Source: Selaginella moellendorffii (taxonomy: Eukaryota > Streptophyta > Lycopodiopsida > Selaginellales > Selaginellaceae). From it: 64,000 nt of DNA. Shown piece by piece: positions 47,575 to 60,438 of this stretch; position 1 is the first letter of the stretch, and each line of letters opens with the position of its first letter. The notes below the pieces were generated by a model, which did not search any database, had not been told where the DNA came from, and saw nothing but the letters and a program-made list of their open reading frames with translations. The DNA lies in the NCBI RefSeq assembly GCF_000143415.4, contig NW_003314269.1, forward strand, positions 1,948,118 through 2,012,117. Direction: 5' to 3'. Both the position numbers and the translations under genes were made by a program.

Positions 47575-47935
47575 GGAATGGAACCGAGGGAATTCTCACA
47601 TAGCTACCTCAAAATGCGCCATTTCGTGCTGCCAGATCTGCCGCAAGCGAGCAAATTCCTCGCCCAGATCCCGCTCAATGATCCATCGCGAAGCTCAAAC
47701 AGCTGCAAGCTCGTGGAATGCCGATCCCTCCCCGGCGCGCCAGTGAGCGCATTCTTCCCATTTTAGGGCTCCAAGCTACCTAGGCGGTAAACAATCGGCA
47801 TCCGGGATAAAGACGTGGAGAAGCTTTAATTTGTTCGTGGTATATTCTATTTCCTATTAAACATTCTAAATTTACGGCTTGTCAAATCCTGGCCGTTCAA
47901 TTTGGCGCCTCTTAGGAGAGCAAAATCTGGAGCGT
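47575..47935. other. spacer between transporter start and Tm-1 homologue stop
   Basis: 361 bp that hold the transporter promoter and the 3' region of the next gene. No gene or distinct element is seen. Confidence 0.5.
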
Positions 47936-50690
47936 TTATTTTGTGATCGCCTTGTACTGGCACACTGTCTCTCGTATAGCTCTCTCCACTGGCAATCTCT
48001 CCATGCTAGAAGCTCCATAGAATCCATGAACTCCCGTGGTTCTCTGGAGAACATACTTGGCGTCCTCGGGTCCAGCGATCGGTCCTGATAAGAAAATTCT
48101 AATCAGTATCAATCGATCTTCCAAAATTTATTTTTGACTAGTTTTGCTGGTTTTGACGAAAGAAATCACGTACCTCCGTGACACAGGACTATGATGTCTG
48201 GATTTATCTCTGAGGCTGCGTTGGCGATCTTTTGGACGCGATCCACACTTTGATCGAGCGTGAGAGCGGTGCTAGCACCAATGGAGCCGGCGGTGGTGAG
48301 TCCCATATGAGCCACGATTATGTCCGCGCCGGCTTGAGCCATTGCTCGTGACTCTTCCTCGTTAAACGCATACGGTGTTGTTATAAGTCCCATTTCGTGA
48401 GCCTGTTTTATCATCTCCACTTCCGCCCTGTGTGATTAAACAGTGTTAGTAGTGTTTCTTTTTCTTCCAGTCTTTCTCAAGAGAATTGTATCTCGAAAAC
48501 TACTTACCCGAATCCCATGCCAGTTTCTTCAAGGTTTTGTCGAAAGTTCCCGTCAAAAAGTCCTACAGTAGGGAAGTTTTGCACACCGACAAATCCAATC
48601 TGCTCGAGCTCGCGTAGGAAGCGACTCATTTGCCGGAAAGGATCTGTGGCGCATACTCCAGCAAGAACTGGAGTTTTCTTCACAACCTGTAAGGAGACAA
48701 AAACAAGTAATTCTTTGGAAACAGTTTTGTAAAACTTAAGCTAGAGATGAGCGTTCATACACCACAAAAGCAAAAATCAGTGAAACTTACCGGAAGAACT
48801 TCGTTGGCCATGTCAACAACGACAGCGTTGGCATCTTTGAACGGTAGCAAACCCGCGAGAGAACCTCTCCCGGCCATCCGGAAGCGTCCAGAGTTATAGA
48901 TGACGATCAAGTCCACTCCTCCTTCCTCCTCAAACTTTGCAGAGATTCCAGTCCCAGCGCCAGCACCGATTACAGGAGCTCCATCTTTAATTTGCTTCTT
49001 CAGATTTGCAAGGATTGTCTCGCGTGCTAGAACTGTTTCTGGAACGATAAAACAGTGTGTGCGTGAGTGGATCAAACAAAAATAGCTACCTGGTTTTGCG
49101 TCTTTTCTGATACTAGGAAGTGGAGGTTTCCTGGTGACGCTGGTAGATTTAGTCGAGGTATTGTCAAGTTCATCAGCTGGAGGAATTTTCGCCTGATCAA
49201 CGGGAGGCACGAGTTCCAGAAATGCTTCGACGACAGCTCGAGAGTACTCGGGATCATTTATGTTGCAAGGAAGGAACTCTAGCTGCAATGGAGCAAGACG
49301 ATGGATCGTAAGAAACCATCTAAGACTTCGCGAAAATACCTGTCTGTCAGGCGTTTGATGTATTTCTTTCTTGAGCTCGTCTAGCAAAGCATCTGTTGCC
49401 TCAGGACAGAAAAATGGCATGCCTTCGGCGTCAAGCGCTGAAACTCCCTTGAGAGGGCACAAGATCCGAACAGGAGCCGAAGATCTGTTGACACGCTCGG
49501 CTATAAACTTTGCAAACTTTCGATTTTCCTCTGCTGTTGTCCGCATCAAAGTCACCTACGAGAAGGAAAACAATGTTTAGTTAAGCGAGCTCAGCGAGTA
49601 CCTGGCTGTTATGGACGTGGAATTTACGTCCAGAAAACTCCGAAGGGACTGTCTCCTTGCTTCCAAAGTTCACCATGTCGAGAGCTCCAAGGCTAAGAAC
49701 AAGAGGAATTTTTTTCTCCACGGTTGACGTGAATCGATTCTCATCGCAAGCCATTACACCACCGACAATGTGATCGGCCACCTCGGTGGTAGTAAGATCG
49801 AGCACTGCCTGGAAGTGAAAGATCATAAAAAAGAAAAAAACGTAGAAAAAGAAAAACCTGGAAGAATCCTTGAGCTACTAGATTTTCCATGGCTTTTCCA
49901 CCAGTGCCCGTGGCATGGAACACAACAACTTCGTATCCTCGCCGCTCGAGCTCCTCACGAACCGCGGTCACGCAGGGAGTTGTCACTCCAAACATGGTCA
50001 CACCAACACTCGGCCTTGCCGAAAGTTTTTCCTGGATCACTCCAGCAGTAGAGAGTTTTCTCGGCACCCTTGCTGCTACCATCCCGGCAAACGCCGCTGC
50101 GGCGTTAGCGAAGATGGTGGTGCTTACGCTGTTAATCCCGGCAACGTCCACCACTGATGGAACCAATATGAGATCACTCGACCCGATGTAAGCCGCCGTG
50201 TTGCCGCTAGCAACCGTGGAGACGATAACTTTGGGGATTCCAATGGACAAATTTCTAAGAGCCGGGGAGATCATCCCAGTTCCTCCGCTTCCTCCAACTC
50301 CAATCGCCCCCGCGGCTGCGGATTTTGTCCTGAGGAAGCCCTCCAGAGCAGCGGCCATGACGGAAGTCGCCGCCCCTCTTTCCGCTGGCAGTGAAGATAA
50401 TTCTCGAGATCTCGCATCTGGGTGATGCGAGAGAACTGTTTCTCGGCTGACAAACTCGTCGCCGGTGTTCTTGGAGTCGTGATCTCGTGAAGTTGAGACA
50501 TCTACGGTAACGATCTTTGCCTGAGAGACCTTTCCATAAGGAAGAGTTGTAAGGAAGATAAAATGCAGCCTACCTGAGCGTGGAAGAGATCCAAGGCTTC
50601 GCAGATGCATTTGATGAGATAGTCGAGCTCCTTACCTTTGGTGTCCAGGCTCGCAATGCAGTAGACAATCCCAGCTCCATCTCCTCCCAT
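47936..50690 (-). CDS. Tm-1/UPF0261 family protein with C-terminal TIM-barrel (TIM-barrel signal transduction) domain
   Basis: A multi-exon gene from 50690 to 47936, about 740 residues. The N-terminal UPF0261 half shows [67 protein letters not shown] and [21 protein letters not shown] variable Pro/Ser/Thr-rich linker lies around 49050-49200. The C-terminal TIM-barrel half shows [60 protein letters not shown] and [19 protein letters not shown]. This is the architecture of tomato Tm-1, whose N-terminal half binds and inhibits the replication protein of tobamoviruses. The fusion is found widely in plants and fungi and its normal cellular role is not known. Nothing here shows antiviral activity. 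Confidence 0.93.
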
Positions 50691-51489
50691 CGTTTCCCTA
50701 GAGATTTTTAAAGTATTTACTTGATGACGAGAACATATTGTATAATTATTTTATTAATAAAACTTTTACACTATCTGCTATTAAAGTCGAAGTAATGTTA
50801 ATTTAGTGGAATTTTGATTGGTTTTAATCCAGACCATTTGCTCTTGAATAAGCTAAATTTTTTAGGTTAATTAATATAAATATTTCTCTATTTTATTTTT
50901 ATATTCCATGCATTTACATTAAGGGGTAGTTTTGATTGTACTTAAGAAGTGATTTTGTGAAATTTGTACATGCATTTACTTTAACCACTTTTGATAATGC
51001 ACTTTGACTAACACAGTGTTATGAAATATTATTTTTTCCACATATCATTGCATTTAATTTTGCTTCAATTTTTATATGAGATGATCCTGTTTTGATAAAA
51101 GTTGATATTGCTGTTGCCCGTGTTCAAGAACAAGGGCAAAAATGTAGTTTAAGTCTAAGAACAAAATTTATCTTGAGTACCATATTTTTCATAAAAGTTT
51201 GCAAATTAATTTTGACAAATTTGTGATTGTTTTAAAGTTCCTTACTCCAAAATGTGTAAATGATAATACTTTTTACACAATGCAATATTTTAATAGTTTT
51301 ATTGATCATCTTTTTTATTTTATTACACTGTTGCAAGTGTTGTTAAAGCTGTCAACTTTATCTTTCATCTGATCTAAAGACAACAAATGAGCATTTATGA
51401 ATCTCAAAGAGTTGTTGATAATTCTTTTAACTTTTGCATATCTTAATTACATTTGACCTTTCATTTTATACTATCCTTTAAAGATATGT
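50691..51489. other. A+T-rich intergenic stretch
   Basis: 800 bp of low G+C sequence between the Tm-1 homologue start and the transposon stack. It should include that gene's promoter. No gene, RNA or repeat family is recognised. Confidence 0.5.
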
Positions 51490-51505
51490 AGTAAACTTAT
51501 GCAAA

Positions 51506-51885
51506 TGTTGAACATCATCCAAAGAATAATAAGTAGTAATTACTGTAAAGTGATTAAACCAGTGGTACACATCATCTTAAAGATTCCCACTAAATAAATT
51601 CAATTAAACGCAAGGATTAGTAGTAATAGAAAGAGAAGTTATACTATGTATTGTGAACGCTATTATAAATTGAGTTTGATTGTTTAGTTGTAACTGCACC
51701 AATTGTTACTTTAGAGTTAAAGGAGGGGGCTATTGCTTTGCCATGAAGACAAAAAAAAAAAAAAAAAATACAAAAGAAAAGAAATTGAGAAAGTTATAAG
51801 GAAAATGAGATTTAGATAATGCAAAAGCTAAATTTAAATTATATAAATAGTATACGGCATTATAATTGTACACTTAGACTTCACA
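51506..51885 (-). repeat. 3' LTR of the Ty3/gypsy element
   Basis: On the minus strand it begins TGTGAAGTC and ends near ...CA. It is similar over most of its length to the right-hand LTR: for example agtgattaaaccagtggtac here against agtgatcaaaccaatggtac at 60615, and tataattgtacacttagac against tatagttgtacatttggac. The other LTR carries an extra 170-200 bp. Boundaries may be off by some 20 bp. A poly-A run lies near 51751. Confidence 0.7.
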
Positions 51886-51905
51886 TCATCCCCTCCTCTT
51901 GGAAT
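51886..51905 (-). other. polypurine tract of the gypsy element
   Basis: On the minus strand the tract AAGAGGAGGGGA ends two to three bases before the TGTGAAG start of the 3' LTR, as needed for plus-strand priming in LTR elements. Confidence 0.6.
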
Positions 51906-52339
51906 GATAGAAGACCATCAAAGTTCTCTTGTGGATGGGTTGAGATTTGGAGGAACATCAGGAGGAGGCATTGATAGATCTATAAGTGGTGTTAGTTGTT
52001 CTTGATCCCTATATATGAAGTGTTTTAGCTATTGCATATGCACAATTTTTAGAGGATTGGCTTGCTGGACGTCATGTTGAACCTTATAAATTTGTAGTCC
52101 CATTTGCCGCAGCACCCAATACAGTCCTTTCCACTAAGAAAGGAGCCCTTTAGATAAACCACATACCATAAGATTAGGAAATTGGATTAACACCAAATCA
52201 TCCACTTTATACTTTGCAGATAGATAATGATAGGAGTTGTAATGCTGTTGTTGTCCCACTTGTATGTGGCCCAGATATTCAGTAGATTCTGCTCAAATAA
52301 GTGGAAGAATGCTTGTCAAATATTAATCTCACAATCTAG

Positions 52340-53224
52340 CATTGGCAACCTATAACAATCGCAAAGGTAAACCTAACTCAGTTGATAGTATTGGATCATG
52401 ACCATATAAAAGTTTATATGGTGAAGTATTAATGAAACTTTACACCCCTATGACATACGTATACCAAAAAAATGGCAAATAACCATCCTAATCTGAATGT
52501 TGAAAGTTCATGTACTTTTTGATTATCCCTTTGAAGGTCCAAACTAACTGTTCCACCAAACCGTTTGACTATCGATGATAAGCACTTGTGAAAGTGTGAT
52601 ATATCCCTAAACAAAATGTTAAAATGTGAAATGCCTTAACCATAAATGCTAGACCATTATCCAAAAAGTTCTGTTTTGGACAGGATTGCTGGAATACCAC
52701 TCGATTAAGGAGAAAGTAACCAACAGCAGTGGCAAATTCACTAGCAAGAGCATCAACTTCCACCTAACGAGTCAAATAATCAGAAATAATAATGATTTAC
52801 TTATTGTTAACAATTGACCATAGAAAAGGCCCAATTAGATCAAACGCCACCAACTCAAATGGACAGGAAACTGCAATCAACTTCAACTGTCCTTTTGTAA
52901 CAAAAGGGGAAATATTATGAGCTTGGTACCAAATATAGCTATGCATATATTGAATAACATCACGTTGCATCTCCAGCTAATATAAAGACTTGCACAGCTT
53001 CTCAGTCAACTGACGATGTCCTATATACCCATCTAAAATAAAAGAATCATGGTAGGTGTGGAGAAAGCTTGGAATAAAGATCGAAGGCACAACTAACCAT
53101 AAAATATCATCATCAGGATCCGTCTCTACAAAATAAAGAAGACTATCCTCAAGGCGATATTGAGAATGTAAATGCCGAAATGGTAAGTCATCAGCAAGTG
53201 ATATAAAATTCTCAAATCCATCAC
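52340..53224 (-). pseudogene. gypsy integrase remnant
   Basis: A His/Cys-type N-terminal region (HDSFILDGYIGHRQLTEKL), the core start DLIGPFLWSIVNN, the second acidic residue in LDNGLAF and the third in SNGLVEQLVWTFK are recognisable, in the right order. Several stops and substitutions (the usual DRG reads LDNG) show it is dead. Confidence 0.78.
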
Positions 53225-53229
53225 AAAGC

Positions 53230-54847
53230 TATAAGCGAATAAATTTTTTCCATTCTACTTTAGTCACTTAACCACATCTCTGACCACTTGGAGGAGTCTC
53301 ATTCACAACCTCCATAAGTCCTACTAAGGTCTTGGGGCTTGCTAGCCCTGAAAATGGCATCCATACCACTCAACCTTTGCACTTGGTCCCAGTGCTCCAC
53401 GTGTCCAATCCCATGACCGACACCCCAAGGCACCACCAACATACCAACCTGTTACGCTAGGCCATGCCTAATTGCCTTGGTCACATCAGTGGTCCAACAC
53501 CACCTGCATTGCAATCCCGTCTCTCCAAGACTGGGCCATCCATCCATGAGTGGTCATCCCAGATACACTCTTTAGCATCCCTAGGATGCCTGCAGACATG
53601 GGGAATAGCCTTTCCCAATATCTCTTTTTTGATCCCCACCAAGTCCCTTTCTGTCCTTGGCCGTGTTCGCTAACACTGCCACTGGATCAGGGCCCACAGG
53701 CCTGACCACTAAGTCCCACAGTCCTCTGGGACTTTCTCACTGCACGATTGTATCCTTGGTCACTACACCAGAGGACTACTCCTCTTCCTTTCCACGGTCT
53801 GGGCCTTTGGGACAACATTTCGGAACACCATGGCCTTACATAAGCCTCGTGAGTACTCTCCCCGCCTTCCGCCTTTGGGTGCTCTAGCCATGGGCTTAGA
53901 GCGAGGTTTTGTTGAGCCACACCAGGTATCCAAGTAGGTAGTGCCACCCACACTTGGACTGGGAGCATCGACCAGTCGATCTTCTGGGGGAACTAAAGTC
54001 GGCTCTTGAACACTTCACCAAGCTACCTCGCTTGTCGGTCCATGTTCACTCTATTTTTGGACTTCCCAGTGGTCAGTTCATCACCCAACACTGAGTCTGG
54101 CCTTCCTGGGCCAAACTGGCCTTTCCTGGCCAAACTAGCTCCACTGTAGTCCTCCCCCCCTATACTTTTGGAGCTCACCAAACCCCCTAGGGTCTGGGAG
54201 ATGAATGCTTTGGGCTTTTACCCTCTCAGACTTGAACTCAGACTTGGACTCAGACGTGGACTAGGACTTGGACTCGGGCTCGGGCTCAGTCTCGGCCTTG
54301 GCCTCGGTCTCGGTCTCAGTCCCGGTCCCGGTCTTGGTCTCGGTCCCGGTCTCAGTCCCGGTCTCGGTCTCGACCTCAGACTCCATCTCGAGTCCTTCTC
54401 GGACTCCATCTTGGATTCCATCTCGGGTCCATCTCGAACTCCATCTCGGACTCCATCTCGGACTCCACTTCGGACTCCACCTCGGACTCCAACTCAGGTC
54501 CATCTCAGACTCCATCTTGAACTCCACCTCGGACTCCAACTCGGGTCCATCTCGGACTCCATCTCGGACTTCATCTCGGACTCTAACTCTGGTCCATCTC
54601 GGACTCCATCTTGGACACTTCCATGTGTCATGTGTTGGTCCTTTTGGGTCCCTTTTTGGAGCCTCATTTATTGCTCGCTTCATGCTCGTTCCTTGAGCAC
54701 TCCGTTGGGAGTTCCACTCCCGCTCTCAACCTTTCAAGTCGAAGCCTTTTAGTCCAATCGTGTTACGCTCGTTTGGCTTTTGCTTCGGCCACTACCACGT
54801 GGCACCCTTTCGGCTCCACTTTGGGGCTTAGGGATTTGTGTCTCACA
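53230..54847 (-). mobile_element. solo LTR inserted into the gypsy element, with 5-bp target duplication
   Basis: On the minus strand this 1,618-bp unit begins TGTGAGACAC and ends ...GCTTATA. It is flanked by aaagc (plus strand) at 53225-53229 and 54848-54852, a perfect 5-bp target duplication typical of LTR elements. Removing it rejoins the gypsy RNase H end and integrase start. A close relative, in opposite orientation, is at 61206-62938. Short open frames in it carry no retroelement domain. Confidence 0.85.
54226..54620. repeat. 6-bp and 12-bp minisatellite inside the solo LTR
   Basis: The left part is built from ctcggt/cttggt hexamers; the right part is built from the 12-mer ctcggactccat with variants. 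The same two-part array, reversed, lies in the sister LTR at 61433-61950, so it is a family trait. Confidence 0.85.
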
Positions 54848-54852
54848 AAAGC

Positions 54853-56400
54853 CTTTGAATTCACATCTAAATTTTTTGAGCTTTGCTAACCTCGTCAAAA
54901 GAAGGTAAATCTTGCTTACATCTTATGGACATTGAACATCAAGTATAACAACCATTAATAATATAGAATCCTTATCCAAAAAGTTCACAAATGCAAGAAC
55001 AATAAGTTTATTAAAAATATAAGAAGAGAGCGAAAAAGGAAGAGAAGCTTGAGAAAGGGCATCAACATCAACTATAGAACTCTTCAGGTGATGTACAATG
55101 TCAAAATCATTTATCTAAAGCTTTAAAGCCCACATAGCAGTATGACCAATTAAGTTCTTTTGCTTCAATTACGAAGTAACTACAATATGATCACCTTCTA
55201 GTAACGTCTGAAAACCATGTAGAGATGCATAAAGTTTTTTAAAACCACAAACTACTACTAAACACTCCTCTATTGTGAAGTCGTTCATCTTCACTGGTTG
55301 TAATATATGGTTGATATATGCAATGAGATGTTCTTGACCAGGCACACTTAAACTTTCTTGCATTAACACACCTCCAAGACTGATATCAAAAGCATCCACG
55401 CGTAAAATGAAAAGTCAAGTATAGTTAGGATATGCCAAAACTGGAGGAGTCGTCAATAACTTTTTAAGATCTATAAACATTTACACGCAATCCATAGACT
55501 AGATGAAAGATGACGTTAAGGACTTCAGCAAGGTTCACAATGGTGCAATGCAATTAAAAAAATGATCAACAAAATGATTAAGATACTGCACCTTGCTTAA
55601 GAAGCATTACACATTATTCATACACTTTAGTGTAGGAAACTTTAGACTAGCCATAAATTTGTCAAGATCAACTTGCAAACCCTTATAAGAAATATGGTAC
55701 CCAAGATAAGTCATGTCCTTGGACTTAAAGATGCATTTCGACCACTTTAGCTTTAAACCAACTTCCTAAAATTAATCCAACACTTTACGAAAATCACGGA
55801 CGTGTGCCATGTCCCTTCTGAGTGGATCAAAACATCATTAATGAAATCAATAATCACCTCCAACATATTGCAAAGAACCTCGTCCATCATTTGTTGGAAA
55901 GTTGCTAAAGCATTGTTTAAACCAAATGACATCACTAAGAACTTGTACAAATGAAATAGTGTACAAAAAACAGTCTTAGGAATATTGTCTTTGGCTATCA
56001 GTACTTGTCAATAATCAAAAACAAGATTTAACTTAGTGAACCGACAACTTCTCCCCAAATGATTCAAGAGATCAACAGTGTAAGGAATAGGGTACACATT
56101 TAAGATCATTATTTTGTTTAACGGATGATAATCAATGCATAAATAATACTCCTATCAAGCTTTGTCACAAGATGAAATTCACACGCTTAAGGACTCCGTG
56201 ACTTTTGAATAACACCTTTTTTCAATATCTCTTTAACATTTATATGTAAAATCTTAATCTCTTTGGGTGACCAATAAATAGGAACATAGATTGGATGAAC
56301 ATCCCCATTTGGAATAGGATGACTTGTTGCAATCTTAGCCCTAGATGACAGGTTAAATTCAAAAAGATCGGCATAATTTTTCATGAGCCGATCAACTACT
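54853..56400 (-). pseudogene. gypsy reverse transcriptase-RNase H remnant
   Basis: RT begins with NGDVHPIYVPIYWSPKEIKI and ILKKGVIQKSRSP (56187-56384). It continues with YKFLVMSFGLNNALATFQQM and a degenerate YxDD box (INDV) at 55753-55950. RNase H has DAFDISLGGVLMQ (55169-55399) and the later WALKLQINDFDIVHH at about 55100. In-frame stops and frameshifts separate these blocks. Confidence 0.85.
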
Positions 56401-56639
56401 ATAACATAAAAACCATCAAAGGGATTGAAACAGGGAAAAAAAGAACAAGATGAAAATATAGAAGGAAGTAATGGGGAGACAAAAGTGATGGAAGTAAATG
56501 GATGAAAAGTAACATAAATAAGAGGAATGGAAGAAATATAAAGAAGTATAAAACAAGGGGGAGAAGCTTCAAAGTCATATTTGGCATAATTGCACTATAA
56601 CTAATCTATATTAAGGAAGCTTGACTCACCACCACTCGC

Positions 56640-57600
56640 AATGATTATAACTCAAGTATGAGACTGCCTATATACATAACTAGATCCACTCACCCCTACA
56701 CATATGTGTATGGCTGTTGCCATAAAGAATGAAAATTGGCTATACCACACAATGCAAATGTAAATGGCAATATGTGGCAATAAATCAAGTAATAGAAGAT
56801 TATATCAGCCACTCGAGTCCATATCAACCAACATAGAGAGAAGAATAGGAGATTTATTATTATAAAAATAAGCTTGGAATGTAAATATTGGATGAATTGA
56901 TATTGAATGAACCCCTTTATGATACTTCTGAAAGAAAGATGGAGGGATTAATAACTTATTTGCAAAAAATCCCTCTGCTACTCGTATGACTCTTTGTTTC
57001 TCAGAAGCATCTAGGTGTTTAGACATTCCACTGTAGTAGTGCCAACAGGATGTTATTGATGTCAAGGTCTCCACTCAGGAAATGGAAGTTGCTAATTTAG
57101 AAAAAGCCAATAATGCCAATAAGTGTAACCAACTTCATCACATGCCTAACAACGGACATCATAGCCATGACCATGTCCTTGCCCTTGTCCTTGAACTCGG
57201 GCAGCAACAACATTAACCTCCATTGGAATAGAACCATTTTTTATAGGAGGTGGAGTTGAAGGATATGTAGCAGAAAGTGGAAAAGGTGATGTTTTATAAC
57301 GTTGTGCCAAGCGAGGAGTATAGTCAAGGGTGGTAGGAGCAAGTGCATATATAAGTCCTAAAAAATCTTGATAAAGTGCTGGCCACAACATTCCCAACTT
57401 GATCCACTCCGACATATTTAAGTCCACACAAAGTAAGAGGCTTCGGAAATGAATGCCAAATTGTATGATAGACTTAGACGCCCCTTGGTGAAGATGATGC
57501 AATTGTTAAAAGGCATTATTATAATTGTTAGCATGTTCAAATGCACATTTGAAGATGTCTCCAATAGATGGTGTTATAATGGTACAATGGTTTGAGCGTA
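56640..57600 (-). pseudogene. gypsy gag and protease remnant
   Basis: A gag-like block (57146-57502, with SIIQFGIHFRSLLL and a Pro-rich segment) is followed by a region (56805-57074) ending in LSMLVDMDSSG, which looks like the aspartic protease D-S/T-G site. The order relative to RT is correct. Frames are broken; the assignment of gag is by position and weak similarity. Confidence 0.6.
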
Positions 57601-57688
57601 GCCACTTATGAGGATTGGAGTATTCATGGGAAATTTATGTATATGCCAAGCATCATCCTAAGCATAATATGTGGCAATCACTGTGAAG

Positions 57689-57704
57689 CAGTGTGTAACA
57701 AAGT
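57689..57704 (+). repeat. left terminal inverted repeat of the hAT
   Basis: cagtgtgtaacaaagt, the exact reverse complement of the right end. Confidence 0.93.
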
Positions 57705-57724
57705 CCGAGGCTCCTTTGTACCCC

Positions 57725-57846
57725 GCCGGTACCATTTCAGAATTGCCGGTACAAAACAAAGTTACAAGGATATACGACCGGTGCAAAAAATCTCGTATAA
57801 GGCTAGATCCGGTACGTTTGGATGTTATAAGGAATCCTGCTGGTAC
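57725..57846. repeat. left subterminal motif cluster of the hAT
   Basis: Five copies of an 8-mer resembling GCCGGTAC occur at 57725, 57745, 57777 (ACCGGTGC), 57808 (TCCGGTAC) and 57839 (GCTGGTAC). Two more lie near the right end at 60526 and 60577 (TCCAGTAC). hAT transposases commonly bind such subterminal repeats. Confidence 0.7.
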
Positions 57847-57984
57847 ATTCACCTACCTTTTGAGGATTAGGGTTTCATGGTTAATTATGTTTAATTAATT
57901 CTAATTAACAAGATTAAATAAATAATCATCAATCTTAGTTAAAACTAACTAAACATAGTTACACTAAGTAAACCATGTCATTAA

Positions 57985-58062
57985 TCTAAGGTTAGAATAT
58001 TCTTTCACAATGTTCACGTGGGCTCTAAGGTTAGAATATTCTTTCACAATGTTCACGTGGGC
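57985..58062. repeat. 39-bp tandem duplication in the hAT 5' region
   Basis: The unit starting tctaaggttagaatattc occurs twice (57985-58023 and 58024-58062). It is followed by a short gtgggc array. It lies just before the transposase start. Confidence 0.85.
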
Positions 58063-58110
58063 GTGGGCGTGGGCGTGAACATAGATTTTGGTGGGGAGAT
58101 CATCTGGGAA

Positions 58111-60438
58111 ATGGGGAGGGTGCCTGTAGGTAGGAGCAAGGCTGCTGCAAAAGCCATTGCTCAATCAAAACAATCTTTATTAAGTTTTGCCCCCATTGTG
58201 GAGAGAGGAGGTTTTGTAGATGAGGACAACCTGGAGGGGATTGAGCCTGAGGAGGGATGTGAAGTGGGAGAAGGTGATGCTGCATCAGTAGAGGAGAAGG
58301 AGAAGAAAATTCGTAGGGGGAAGTGGCAACTTGCATGGGTCATAAAATGGCGGTGGTTGCATTTTGATCAGAAAAATGGTAATAATTTTCTTGATTTTTC
58401 ATCTAATCCTACTTGCATTACAACACTGATCTTCTGCTCAATATGCCGTGCCAACAAGAATTGCAAGAATCCATTTGGTACATCAGGTTCCACCAACATG
58501 AAGACTTCAAGTTTCCATGCTCATGGGCAAACAAAAGATCACAAGCATTCCATTTACATAGCTGAGGTGAAAGCTGGCGGTCAATCCTCCATGGCAGCTG
58601 CAAATGATCGGCAACAAGAGGCAGCAGAGAAGGGAGTTATTTGCTTGTTTAGGACTGCTTATGCTATTGCACAAGGTTTTGTTCCTCTTCGCAAATACCC
58701 ATTGCTTCTGGAGCTACAACAGTTGAACGGAGTTTATGTTCCTAGCATGTACAAGAACGTGATGGCCTGCTCACGCTTCATCACTTTCATCAACAAGGTG
58801 AGCTAAAGTTTGATGATAAACCTTGACTGAATTTTGTTGTGTAGGTGCTCTTAGATCAAATTTTGGAGAAAGTTAAAGCTAGCCCATTCTTTGGAATAAT
58901 GCTAGATGAGAGCACGGATATAAGGTAAAGCTGATTAGTGATATTCTTGGTTCTAAATTTGTTAATGCAGTACCAGTAAACACCTCATCTTTTACGTGAC
59001 CTACATCCACGACACAAGGGTGTTGACAAGCTATTTAGGCTTGTCAATGGTGAACAATAGTTCTGCAGAGGTGATTTTTAACACCACCATAGCTTCACTA
59101 CAGGATTGGGGGCTGGATATGAGCAGGTTTGTGGGGTTTGGTTCAGACGGCTGCAATGTTATGACAGGAAACAGGACAGGGGTTGCAGCAAGGTTGAAGG
59201 AGGTCAATCCATTCATGACCTCCACACATTGTCTTTCACACAGAGCTAACTTATGTGTGGAGGACGTCTACAAGAATCCAACAGTTCATAATCTTTGCGA
59301 TGAAGTGGATCAGGTGGTGAACAAGGTAGCCAGTTTTTTCTCAAGGAGTTCTAGCAGGTTGCAGCAGCTACAGGCACTACAGGACGAGCTAGACTTCAAG
59401 GTGCTGAAGGTGTTGCGGATCCAGCAGACACGTTGGTTGAGCAAGGGTGGAGCCATTACCAGGATGTGTGAGTGTCTGGAACCACTACTCAAGTTTTTTA
59501 AGGACGGGAGAACAACTCAAACAAGGAAGTTGTATGACCGTCTCAGGAGTTTGAAGTTCCTTTATGCACTCCACTTTCTAGGAGATATCTTGGCAGTGGT
59601 AAATCAGCTGAACCTGGAGTTTCAAGCACAGACTATGGACGTGACTAGTGTTGCACCTTTATGCAAGGCAACTATGGCCAAGATACAGGTATACTATTTG
59701 GATAAGCAGGTGGATTTGAATGGTTTTCAGTTGGATAGCAGAGGATATCCTATAATCCCAGATGGTGGACGCTGCAATGGTCCTTTGGATGAGCTCAGGT
59801 CATCAGTTAAGGGAAACGAATACAGAGACGTGGAAATGATCAAGTCGATTCACGGAGAAGATTTGGAGGAGGTACTAGAGTTTCAAAAGAACTTTGGCAC
59901 TAGTCTTTTGGAGGGTATAAGGACCAGGTTACAGGACTCTGAGGCGACTGGTATTCTCTCCAAGTTCCACTTTTTAGCTCCTATCAACTTACCTTCATCA
60001 GTGCGTGAGTTGAAAGCTTTTGGTAAGTTTGAGGTTCAGGAACTTGGAAAGTTCTACACAGGGATGATCAATGAAGCAGAGCTGGCTGAAGAGTACAGTT
60101 TATGGAAGATAATAGCTTCCGAGGAGTGGAAGGGGAAAACTTTCGTGGATGTTTGGGGAATGATTTATGCTCACAGTATCTGGACGAAGAAGTATCCCAA
60201 CTTGCTGAAGTTGGCAATGGTCGGCATGGTTCAATGCTACAACACTGCATCATGTGAGCGTGGGTTTAGTAGAATCAACTTGGTGAAGAATAAGTTTCAA
60301 AACCAGATGGGGACGGAGATGGTTGACAAGCTTGTGAGGATCTCCATTGAGGGTCCGCCAATAGCTAAGTTTGATTTTGAAACAGTGGTGCAAGCATGGA
60401 AGGAAGGTGCAGCTTATAGGCATATTTATACAAGCTAA
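58111..60438 (+). CDS. hAT-family transposase (ZBED/TTF-finger type)
   Basis: Three exons (58111-58797, 58845-58924, 58971-60438; both introns GT-AG, 46-47 nt) give 744 residues with no stop. A basic N-terminus and an acidic stretch precede a BED/TTF-like zinc finger (FCSICRANKNCKNPF, SSFHAHGQTKDHKHS). The RNase H-like core follows: first acidic pair in FGIMLDESTD (D250, D254), second in VGFGSDGCNVMTGN (D315), a TRWLSK motif, and the last in ASCERGFSR (E685) within the hAT C-terminal dimerisation region (LVKNKFQNQMGTEMVDKLVR). It should bind the element ends and catalyse cut-and-paste movement in the nucleus. The ATG at 58111 is the first in frame; the frame is open for about 30 codons before it without an ATG. 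It may be active. Confidence 0.9.

Noticed and set aside
54226-54620. Possible CRISPR-like array
   Set aside because: The units are 6 and 12 bp, directly adjacent and without unique spacers; this is a eukaryotic minisatellite.
54168-54752. Open frames coding Leu-Gly or Glu-Ser repeats in the minisatellite regions
   Set aside because: They arise from stop-free 6-bp and 12-bp repeats on both strands and match no protein.
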